64,000 nt of DNA. It comes from Haliclona indistincta (lineage: Eukaryota > Porifera > Demospongiae > Haplosclerida > Chalinidae). Shown here piece by piece: positions 54,191 to 64,000 of the stretch (position 1 is the first letter of the stretch; each line of letters begins with the position of its first letter). Below the pieces are notes generated by a model, which ran no database searches, was not told where the DNA came from, and saw nothing but the letters and a program-made list of their open reading frames with translations. The DNA lies in assembly GCA_964017065.1 (NCBI GenBank), contig OZ024788.1:2031021-2095020 (forward strand), in the 5' to 3' direction. A program made the position numbers and the translations under genes.

Positions 54191-56482
54191 ATGGCTGATC
54201 AAAACGAAGGTAAAGTCTTCTTACTTTGCTGCAACACTAACTAATTGCTTTTTTCGTTAGAAACAGCCACAAGCATACCGTTGGCGTCACCTAAACAGGA
54301 CGTGCACTGTGGTATATGCTCCAATGTGTTCACTAACCCGCTCATGATGCTCTGCCTTCACTCCTTCTGTAAGAAGTGTCTTGAGCAGCAACTAGAAGAA
54401 CAGGGCAGCTCTGCTGGCTCCATAAAATGCCCTACCTGTGACACTGTCTCTACATTGCCTAGTGGAGGTGTAGCTAGTCTCCCCAGCAACCACTGTCTAG
54501 CCCATCAAGCAGAGGTGTCCTCTTACCAAAAGAAAATAAAGGATGGTGCCAATATTCCATGTGGACGATGCGTAGAGGGAACTAGTGGAACAGCTGTCAC
54601 CTTCTGCTGTAGTTGCTGCCTCTTCCTGTGCAGTCTATGTCAAGAGGACCACCGTAGATACAGAGAGACTGTCAGCCATGAACTAGTTAGCACTGGAGAG
54701 AAGAAGACAGTCATGGATACCAAGGTTGTGCCTTCTTGTAAGCCAGCGATGTGTGTTACCCATCCGAAAGAAGAGCTCAAGTTCTACTGTGGCACGTGTA
54801 AATGTCTTGTCTGTCGTGACTGTATTGCAATGGAACACACCAGCCACGCACGTGTTTATCCGGAGAGTATTGCTGAAAGAGAAAAGGAATTGCTATCTGG
54901 GAAGATCAAAGAAGCCGCAAATGCCATTACAAAGCTAGAAACAGCCATATCAACCCGTGAAAACCTCAAGAAACTGATCGAAGCACAAGGAAATGAATTG
55001 AATGAAAAAATCGTCAAAGAGTTCAAGACAATATACACTTTAATTCAAGAGAGAGAGAAAGTATTGCTCGATAAGTCCAAAAGAATGACTAATCACAAGC
55101 TAACGATGCTTTCGACTGAGATTGAAGAAATGCAGACACTCAAAGAGAACCTTGCCTTTTCTTCACAGATTGCTGATGATTCTCAGAGCCTTACACCAAC
55201 TCATCTATTGAGCACAATGAAACCCATCCAAGAATATCTTCAAACTAGGCTAGCATCGTTTGCTCAGCAGGATCTTGAGTCTGGTGAGTGTGACGATATT
55301 TCTGTTGCTTTTGACAAAAAAGCAATAGAAAAGGCTGTTTCGAATATGGGTTGTGTTCTAGGTGGTTGCGATCCAGCCAAATGCACAGTAGAGCAAGGAC
55401 TGGCTGTCCCTTTAGCTACATGTAGTTGGAACAATAATAGTATGGAGGTCAAAGTGGGTCTTAGAAATAGCGATGGTGAGCTTGTGTGTAAGGATGTCCG
55501 TTTGGAAGCTAACCTACTGGGCAGAGACAATTATTTTAGACGACAAGCTACGGTCAGGTTTCTTGGCAATGGTCATGCCTTGCTTTGTGTCTCACCCCTA
55601 TATGTCGGTGAATGCGATTTTATCATCAAAGTGAAGAACAGGCATATAGATCTTAGTCCCTACAAGATATGGTCACGAGAGAATTCGCCGCACAGAAAAA
55701 TCACTTCTTCGTCGAAGCAAATGTTTTATGTCGGTGGAAATGCGGTGGGTGTGGCTGTCCATCATAATGGAGATGTGTACGCTAGTCATTGTGGTGATTC
55801 CATACAAGTGTTTGGTAGTGACGGGATAGTGAAACTGCAGTTTGGTTCGCGAGGTTATGCAGATAGTCTGCTTTATAGTCCAGCTAGTCTCACCATTATT
55901 GATGAGGTGCTGTACGTGGTTGACAGTGGTAATCATCGTGTGCAGAAGTTCACTCTCACAGGAGAATATCTTGGTCAGTTTGGGAGCCATGGTTCAGGTG
56001 AAGGGCAGTTTAACGCTCCAGATGGCACCTGCTCTGATGGCAATAGACACGTTTTAGTTGCTGACAATCGTAATAATAGAGTACAGGTCTTTACTGCTGA
56101 AGGAAAATTCGTTTCAAAGATCACTTGCAAACAGCCGCATGACCTTGCTGTTGACAACACAGGCAATATACATGTGACCTCAATCTCCAATAGCTCGGTT
56201 AAAGTTTATTCACCTGATGGTAAAGAGCTCTCAACGTACGGTTCAGGCATACTTCGTTCACCAACTGGAATAGCTGTCGATGAGGAAGGATATCGATATG
56301 TCTGTGACAGTCGCAGCAGTCGCATTTGCATTTTCAATCCCAATGGAGCACTCGTATCAGACACCATCGTTTGTCCTTCTAATCCACGATGCATGACCCT
56401 TGATAACCGAGGAAATCTTTACGTTGCTTGTTTTAATTCAAATTGCATTGTTAAGTACAAGTGTACTGAAGATTCATTGTAA
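54191..56482 (+). CDS. TRIM-NHL protein, tandem paralogue, two exons
   Basis: A 19-nt first exon (54191-54209, MADQNE) has a GTAAAG donor and joins at 54261 to give MADQNEETATSIPLASPKQD. The rest is a single exon to TAA at 56482 (about 746 aa). RING, B-box 1 (CGRC, CCSCCLFLCSLCQEDH), B-box 2 (CVTHPKEELKFYCGTC), coiled coil, filamin and NHL blades (VLYVVDSGNHRVQKFTLTGE) are all present. The RING to B-box 1 stretch is almost identical in DNA to the upstream gene, while the coiled coil diverges strongly, suggesting gene conversion or selection on the N-terminus. Confidence 0.93.
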
Positions 56483-56594
56483 TTGCTTTCATTATTAATT
56501 TTTTGTTCACATTATTGTCTGCCGTACAAAATAATGTTATGCGCGTAGGCGTTAGAATGCATGTAGGCGTGGTGTTTTCTTACAAGCGCTAAGC

Positions 56595-58137
56595 ATGGAA
56601 ACGTTCCAAGCTAAAACAGAAAATGATGCCGTTACAAGGCTAGAAGCAGCTATTACCAGCCGAGAAGACCTCAAAAAACGGATTGCAATTCAAAGAGATC
56701 GAGTGAACGAAGAGATAACGCAGGAATTCAAGACGTTACACTGCATGCACGATACATTCCATTCTAGAAGAGAGAGAGAGAAAGCGCTACATAGCAAGTG
56801 TGAGAAGATTGCTAGCCACAAACTATCAGTACTATCGAGGGAGATTGAAGAAATGAAGAGTCTGAAGAATAGCCTCGCCTTGTCTGCTCAAGAACACATC
56901 CCAGAGGAGTCGGATGATGATGCAAAGTTAGATTTTGAACCCGGCGAGAAAGATGACATTGCAGTACTTGTAGAGCCCACAGAAGCCGTGTCAAAATTGG
57001 GTCAGGTATTAGGAGGGTGTGACCCTACCCAGTGCACAGTTGAAGAGGGACTTGCCGTTCCCCTAGCTACTGCCAGAAGGAGAAGAGAGCTCAAGATCGC
57101 TCTCAGAGGTGTCAGTGGAGAGCTAGTTAGTGAGATGGTATCTGCATGTAGTTGCTAGCCTAGAAGTTATGGAGGAGGGAACTTTGTTGCCGGTTGATGT
57201 CACCATTGAAGGTAACGGCTATGCTGTACTCAGTGTCATGCCTCTGGGATTCGGTGAGCACAAGCTGTCTATCAAAGTGAAAAACAGGCACATATTTGGT
57301 AGCCCCTACAATATATGCTCACGAAGTACTGCAATGCTCAAGAATATCGATTCTTCGAAGAAACAGTTGTTCGATGTCGGCAACAGTTCAATGGATGTAG
57401 CTGTTGATCACGATGAAGATGTGTATGTGAGCAACTATAGAGATTGCTGTGTGCAAGTGTTTAACAGTGATGGAACAAGAAAGCTACGGATTGGTTCGAA
57501 AGGCAGCATGCAGAGACGGTCAGCTTAAGTTTCCTATTGGTCTCGCAATACTTGATGAGGTGTTGTACGTGGTTGACAGTGGTAATCATCGCGTGCAGAA
57601 GTTCACTCTCACAGGAGAATATCTTGGTCAGTTTGGGAGCAAAGGTTCTGGTGAAGGGCAGTTTAACTCACCATATAGCATCTGCTCTGATGGTAGCAGA
57701 CGTGTTCTAGTTACTGACAATGGTAACAACAGAGTACAGGTCTTCACTGCTGGAGGAAAGTTCATTTCATTTGTATCCTGTTCATCGAGCCCTGGCGACA
57801 TAGCAGTAGACAACTCGGGCAACATCCACGTGACACTATATACTCCACTAATCTCATAGAGGTTTATTCTTCGAATGGTAAACGCTTCACCACATATGGC
57901 AGCCTGGACTATCTTAAATCACCAACTGGAATTGCTGTTGATCAAGAAGGATATCGCTATGTTAGCCTTGATGAATCATCTCATATTTTTGTCTATAACT
58001 CTAATGATGAGCTTGTGTCCGACTCAATCGTTGTGCCGGCTAACTCACGCTGTATAACTATTGACAGATACGGGAATCTATACATTGCTAATTATGGCAC
58101 CAACCATTTAACCAAATTCATTGCTGAATGCACATAA
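56595..58137 (+). pseudogene. TRIM-NHL copy lacking RING and B-boxes, with at least three frameshifts
   Basis: Similarity begins in the coiled coil (AVTRLEAAITSREDLKKRI) with no RING or B-box upstream. The frame shifts near 57140 (ELVSEM then LEVMEEGTLLPVDV), near 57500 (GSKGSMQ then RDGQLKFPIGLAIL) and near 57838 (NIHVTLY then LIEVYSSNGKRFTTYG). The last blades (GIAVDQEGYRYVS, CITIDRYGNLYIANYG) run to TAA at 58137. It could supply truncated peptides, but nothing suggests a working protein. Confidence 0.85.
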
Positions 58138-58482
58138 AATGAATTAATAATAATATATTATGTGTTTCTCCTTGCACTTAATTTTTAGCAACTTAAAGGA
58201 TGTACTAATGCAAATTAAAGATACGTTTACCATCACTGTTGGTTTCACTGGATAATACAATAAATTACTTTTTCTACTGCAAACTTTCTCAGCTGCTGTC
58301 AATGTGAACAAACACAGAATATATTCAGTAAGTCTAAGGCAACAAACACTTTTTCATTGATTCACTGTCATTATTTTTGGGGTATGTCATCAGCGATATA
58401 TCTGTTATTATTAAATTTTAGCATTATACTGAGCATTCAGAAACTTCCGACATGAAATAAATTATCATTATTGACAGCTAAA
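58138..58482. other. intergenic, AT-rich, no gene recognised
   Basis: 3' flank of the decayed TRIM copy. Confidence 0.5.
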
Positions 58483-58740
58483 CTATGATTCATTGTTTTG
58501 TCTGCAAAAACAGCATAGCTTCTTCAAGCATCGCTTTAAACGACATTCATCTTTCGGCCTTGCAGGGCGTGATGGACGGTACCTTGTAAACGTCGGTTGT
58601 TCAGCTATATCGTCGCGTAGCCGTTCTTGTTGCTGATCATGGTGTTCTTTAACTTTATTGTACCAGACCCTTACGTCATCTTTCACTCTGTTAGCTTTAC
58701 TTGTCAAGCTTCCATATCTTCCAGAGTCCCCGCTGCATGA
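58483..58740 (-). CDS. possible small basic protein or 3' exon, unrecognised
   Basis: The minus-strand frame reads SGDSGRYGSLTSKANRVKDD, VRVWYNKVKEHHDQQQERLR, RPARPKDECRLKRCLKKLCC and ends NNES. It is highly charged, with a basic cysteine cluster. No ATG occurs at the 5' side of the frame, so if real it is a 3' exon. Weak case. Confidence 0.3.
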   Translation of the reverse strand, partial: SCSGDSGRYGSLTSKANRVKDDVRVWYNKVKEHHDQQQERLRDDIAEQPTFTRYRPSRPARPKDECRLKRCLKKLCCFCRQNNES

Positions 58741-59414
58741 TAAAGAGTCATGCCGAATAACATTGCACGCTCATTATTGCGTGCATGACACCAGAAGAAG
58801 ATACAATCTTACCCTAAAATCACAAGTGGTTCTTTCTCCGCCATATCGTAGCAATAGAACGTACAGTATTAGAAATGTTGCTCTTGGGCGTGGCTCGTAC
58901 AAGGCTAGCTAGGCTAATAATTACCATTAACGATAAAGGTGATTAGACTTAAAGCGCTTATAAATGATAAATCGAACATCATTCATGACACATTATTAAA
59001 TTTGTGTTTCTAGTTTCCGGCAACAATGACTTGCAGGCAATTTCTAAGAATTTATGTGACTATCAGCATCACAGATAGTCAGATTTATAACCGTGATGTA
59101 GCTTATGTCCAATTCAATAACTGAGTCTTTCAACCCACTATATTAATTGATAGATTTGGGGTTATATAAACGTTGGTAACTATGGTACCAAGCTCATTGC
59201 GTAAATTCTGTAAGCAGTTGCATATCGTGTTACTTTGCACTAGATGTTAAATAAATATTTTCTACAGTCAACTTTCTCACTGCATTTCTAAAAATGATAT
59301 TGAACTGTGAATAAGCACTATTAAAACAAAACACAGAACTAGTCAGCTCAGTTAACTAAGGCAACAAACACATTGTTTCATTCATTCATTCGTTCATTGT
59401 GGGTATGTTGATCA
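58741..59414. other. intergenic, no gene recognised
   Basis: AT-rich 3' flank of the large gene at 59415. Confidence 0.5.
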
Positions 59415-62400
59415 TCAAGTGATGTATTTGCTCAACCCAGGGACCACTCGGTCACCCAGCCTCTTTGAAAATGAAGTGACGTCTCTGAGGTTGATGACAC
59501 TGGCAAATTTGACCTGATTCGCAAGAGCTTTGACAATCATTGACACTGTTAGCCGTCCAGTGGAAGCTGTGGTCACTGGTACGTTATTAAAACCGGCTTG
59601 TCGGACACTGAAGATTTTATCTAAGCCGAATTTTGCAATAGCTGAACTGCATTTTGTTCCGACCACATTACTTTGCCTGACTCTATTGAGCAAGTTGCTT
59701 GCAATCTGCAATGATCTTTGAGCAATTCCTACTTTACGCTGAGTTCCACTGAGAATTGAATTTGCTGTATTCAAATTATGTCTTCGGCTGTTGACAAGTC
59801 GTCGAGCTGCACCGCGACCTCTGTTAATTTTATTACGAACTTGATTGCAGCGGCGATTCTGATTCACACAATGATGATTTATCCTCCATTGGCGACATGT
59901 GCCCCAAATATCATGACATATATTATTCTTGCATTTCTTTCTTCCTGTCTTGCATCGATAGCTATCTGAAAGGACAAAAGAGAGTCAATATCTATTTTAA
60001 ATAATGCTTACGTAAATAGCGACAGTCCTTGTAACTACATCGACGATTGTACCTCCCCTGCCAGTCTCTGAAAGATGAGGTTGCACTGTTGAACAAATTT
60101 TGTGCACGATTTCGTTTGACTTGAGCTGCATTTCTCTCTTTAACTGCTACATTGTAAATTGCCCGGTTCGAGATAACTTTCTTTTGAGCCTTGTTGATTA
60201 AATTTGTAGCTATTTGAGCTGATGCTTGAAGACCTCTGTCGATTTTAGCTTTGATCTTAGTGACGAAATCACTACCAAAATTACCACTGACTTGAAATTT
60301 AGCTTGTTTGATGTCTGCGTATTTTGCAAATATGTGAAGGTTAGCACGGAAAGTGTTCAGCATTCTTCCTCTGACTGTGAATCGGTATTGAGAGCTAGTT
60401 ACTATCATTCTGGCTTCTGATTGAATGCCGAATATGGTGATGTACCCATTAGCGTAAATGGACACGCTTTTTCGAGGTTGTGAGGTTATGACTGCCTTGA
60501 GAAATGGTCCACGCCTATCTCTCTTAGAAGCATACATTCGAATGCGTCCTCCACCGATTGATAATGGAGAGAGAGCAACAGTCATCCTGACTTGCTTTGG
60601 TGCATTTATTATCATATCTGCTTCTGCTTGTATACCGAGAATATTAAGAGTACCTTTGATACGATGACCATCTAAAATTCTGGTTCTCAGAGCTTGAATT
60701 TTTTTGCCTAATTGAGAGTAAGAGGATGTGAAACCTTTTGGGAATCTACTGTCAGCCAAAGCAGGAGGTAGACGAAATTTGATGCAGAAAGCTTTCAAGA
60801 GAGAAGTCATAGTTACTTTGTTGTCTAGTCGCACGTAGTAGAAGTTGTTATTTGGAGTGATCTGGTCTATTCCCAAAGTACCTATTGCTGTGATGGGTTG
60901 TTTGGTGCAAGACAAGGAAGTTCCGATTTTCACTTTACTGCTCAATTCCATCACTCCCATAGTTGTGGTTGGTGTAATTCTCTTGCGCAAACTTAAGTTA
61001 CAGATGCTGAGCCAGTTAGCTCTAAAGGCACCTCTCCAGCATGTTCTCAAACTTCCATAGAGAAACACCCCTTGGGTGCCGGACTGTAGTCTAGCAGGCA
61101 AGGTGATGCTTGGGTTCCTGAGGTGAATAGATCCTTCTATTCCAACTGAGTAAAACAGACCGACTCGGACTTTCAGAGCTGCTTTCTTAATAACCACTCC
61201 AGCACCAAGACTCATTGAAGATATTTCGGCCGAAAGAGTGAAAGAATTAGGACTGCCCAACTCTCCTTCCAGTAGAAGATTTCTGTTTCCAATATGTTTT
61301 TTAATGACAGCACAAAACTTGTCACTGGCACAGTTTTTCGGCCATTGAAGAGTAGCAAGAATAGACACTCCTTTTACAATTGGAATATTTTTCAGCTTGT
61401 TTCCTTGGAGACGAACTCCAGAGAGCGATATGGGAGATATCAGTATGCTTGTGTCAAGGTGCTGATTCAGAATTGCTACTCCTCGGAGATTCTTACGAGT
61501 GATGTGGTGAACAAGGGAGGCAAAGTTTACTCTTCCAAACTGGAAACTTTGAACTAGATTCATTCTGGAGTTCTTTCGAACCAACAGTGCATTCATCTGA
61601 ACTGAACTGTATCTACTGATAACAGGAGCACCTGCCAGATGGATTTTACTAGTGCCAACAGGGAACGAAAGCTTTGCATTGCCAATGTTGAAATTTTCAA
61701 ATGATGTGAGTGTCTTCTTGAAACTGTTTGGAAATACTCTTGCATTGAATTTTGAAACCAGAAGAGATGAAGGAATTCGACCGAAAGAAACATGAAGAAT
61801 GTATTTACCACTTCTGCTGTCTCTAGTGATTCTAGCCTCATACTCTCTGCTCTTTATTTTCACAGTTCCGTCAATTTCAGAATATGTCCTCACTGGAGTT
61901 TTCAAAACTGTGTACATCTTCGCTTGCATGTTGTAAACAGTGAAATGGTTATTGAAGTATTTGAGTGTTCCTGGCAGTTTAATGTCTGTTTCCAATCGAT
62001 TGGTGTCAGTATCAAGAAGCATTTCGGATATTTTCAAATCTTGAATGTGGTAGTGGGTTAAACCGGTTGGAAGTCTGAGTGTGCGAGAGTGAAGTTCAGG
62101 AATATTTGAAAGGAGTTTCAGTGGAAAACTACCACCTTCCATGACTTTATATGTTAGTAATGTCTGGAAGAAGTGCATTTTAATAGGAATTTTGACACCA
62201 CCGAGAGTGATTCTTGTGTAGGCGGTGAATCCTTTTGGAATAGTGAGGCCTGAGCAGTGAAGAAAGCAGTCTTTACAGAAGACTCGTGGAAGCATTGGAC
62301 TGGTGATGTAGTTGGAAGACATCGTCACACCCATTCTTGAATAGGATACACTCCCAAAGATAGGTAATCTTGAAAGATCAGCTTCTCCAGCTTTTTTGAG

Positions 62401-64000
62401 TAGACTTGAAAGTTTTTGCAGAGTCTGCAAGTTAGCTGCAAAAGCGGACGAGAACTTTCCAGATTTTGTCGGTTTTTGAAAGATCGAATGCACCCTATTA
62501 GGACCAATATAGCCACTGACCACTAAAGTCACCAGGCCCCCTTTAATAACCTGTGCCTCTCCCAGGACTGAAAGCTTGTTTGCAGAGCTAGAAGCCAAGG
62601 GAATAGTGACAGGTGTTTTTGAAAGTGTGTTTATCAGTGATTGGAAATCAACGCTTCCTGTCTCTTTGGGACTTCCTCGAAGCAAAAGAACCTTTGCATT
62701 GTTATCATATCTTGTAACAGCACTAACATGTAGATCACCTATGCTCAAATCTCCGGTGACATAAGTGATGATTTTTCCATTTCGGAGGTTAATTCTAAGC
62801 GAAACAATGGCTGAAGTCATAGTTAGCACATCTGGAATCACAACAAGGTTACTAGTAGAAATGCTGTGTACATCAAGTAGCTGTGTACGGCAATTGAATG
62901 TGATGTTCTGCAACTTGAAATTGACATTGGATAATTCAACATTGCTATCAACACGAAGATTTATCAGATCAAACAGTCTTACATTCGAACCAGATCGAAC
63001 AACACCTGACAGAATGCCTCTAGATTCTGCATTTGCTATTGAAAAAAGATTGAGTATTTTAACAGTATACTTGTCCTAATGACTAACCTTTGCCTTTCAT
63101 CAAATAATCCTCAAGTTCTTTGACTGTTGCTAAATCGGCTTCACCTTCAGGCTTTGTATATTCTTCTTCTTCTTCAGCTTCTTGGGCCTTCGCACAGCTT
63201 TGCTTAAAGTACTCTTCTCCAAGATTTAACACACCACTTGAACCAGACGAGCGTTGAATCTGATTCTTTCGTGCCATAGACCCTAATAACTTTCTCAAAG
63301 ATTTGCACCAAATTGATGATGTTTGCTGACTACTTCTTTGCAGCTTTCTCTGAAAAAAGCACAATTTAGGTTAACAATGCTACATTTAGCTATTGCTGTG
63401 TCTAACCTCTAGACTACCAATGTTGTTTAATAAGCCATTGTGGGCATTGCATCTCAATGTGCGAAGCTTGTAATGTATTCCTGTTCTCCGGCGGACTATG
63501 CTTTCAATTTTTTTTAGAGATATGCCCTGCTCAGTTGAACCCTTGACTCTCACCGGCTGCAAGCATTGTAAAACAAATTCTTATAGCTACCTTTATGCTC
63601 TCTTACTGTGGTAGTGTTGGTGTGCTCCAGAAAGACGTAGTCTGCATTAATTTTATTACTCTTGTCACACCAAACAAGCAGTTTGTAAAACTCATTAGCT
63701 ACAGCCATCCCACGTCTTAACCTGTGGCAAAAGAAGAAACAATCAGCTTGTTCCAAATATGCACATCTGAGAAGATATCTGGATGTCCCAAATGTCTAAA
63801 ATCTATCCCGATCTTTCTCAACAATACATGTACACATTTTCATTATAATTATGTGTGTAACATAAACAGGTGCATGTCATTAAAAAAGCAGAAATAGTTC
63901 ACTCACTGAGTTTTTGAATTGAATGCTACACCACTGATCGCATAAAGTGTGTGTTCATCGATTGCTTTGCTCCTTGTGTACCGTTCCAGCAGAGTCCAGG
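59415..64000 (-). CDS. large extracellular-type repeat protein, C-terminal ~1,400 aa (7 exons; 5' end beyond the window)
   Basis: Exons: 63907->64000, 63607-63721, 63407-63556, 63088-63349, 60012-63035, 59415-59965; small introns with matching phases. The 63035 acceptor (TTTTTTCAATAG) is chosen because it is the only one keeping phase 1. The first visible exon reads TLLERYTRSKAIDEHTLYAI. The 3-kb exon has repeated beta-strand modules (SFTLSAEISSMSLGAGVVIK, LNILGIQAEADMIINAP, YITIFGIQSEARMIVT). A helical Ala/Arg/Asn-rich stretch and a short Cys-rich segment (CKTGRKKCKNNICHDIWGTC) follow. The C-terminus is FASVINLRDVTSFSKRLGDR then VVPGLSKYI. The same end pattern occurs, as I recall, in very large secreted proteins of choanoflagellates, cnidarians and sponges without assigned function. 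Called as one gene; the 5' part is unseen. Confidence 0.8.

Noticed and set aside
54245..54262. Upstream alternative start of the second TRIM-NHL gene
   Set aside because: Those codons are intron sequence; a short ATG exon at 54191-54209 with a good donor joins in phase at 54261.
63010..63087. Alternative acceptors (after CATTAG or CTGTCAG) for the large gene's 3-kb exon
   Set aside because: The first gives the wrong phase and a stop. The second keeps phase but has a weaker pyrimidine tract than TTTTTTCAATAG at 63036-63047.

Overview
The window is nuclear DNA from an early-branching animal, most likely a demosponge close to Amphimedon (inference). Genes are split by short introns (about 45-90 bp) with GT-AG borders. 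Animal families are present (RASSF-type RA domain, TRIM-NHL), and the intergenic DNA is packed with foldback and TIR elements. There are no bacterial features.

Layout. 0.3-2.2 kb (minus): the first seven coding exons of DDB1, with the rest beyond the low-coordinate edge. 2.9-4.8 kb (minus): a small three-exon gene of unknown function with a TIR element in an intron. 5-7.5 kb: mobile-element remnants. 7.6-17.6 kb ('copy A') and 32.5-47.1 kb ('copy B') are a direct tandem segmental duplication. Each holds, in the same order: exons of small secreted proteins with a TB-like cysteine module (minus strand), a tRNA-derived SINE-like repeat, a decayed thioredoxin-fold gene, a RASSF-like gene, and a secreted beta-propeller gene. 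A third partial copy of the front end sits at 22.7-23.46 kb. In B the RASSF gene is intact and the propeller carries one nonsense codon. In A the RASSF gene is frameshifted and the propeller is broken. An intact propeller paralogue lies just beyond B at 48.2-49.1 kb.

17.6-32.5 kb is a dense transposon zone: a BEL/Pao fragment, a 3.5-kb near-palindrome containing a sequence gap, a 2.6-kb TIR transposon, non-LTR reverse transcriptase remnants, and tandem repeats with asymmetric, hairpin-bearing termini that look like Helentron-type non-autonomous elements. The same element type also split a TB-module gene at 32.8-35.9 kb.

50.6-64 kb is the conventional gene-rich part: the U5 snRNP protein DIM1/TXNL4A (minus), head-to-head with the first of two intact TRIM-NHL proteins (plus), then a decayed TRIM-NHL copy, and on the minus strand the 3' two thirds or so of a very large extracellular-type protein gene that runs off the right edge.

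Exon borders were assigned by hand from splice dinucleotides, reading phase and remembered homologues. Nothing was searched or computed.
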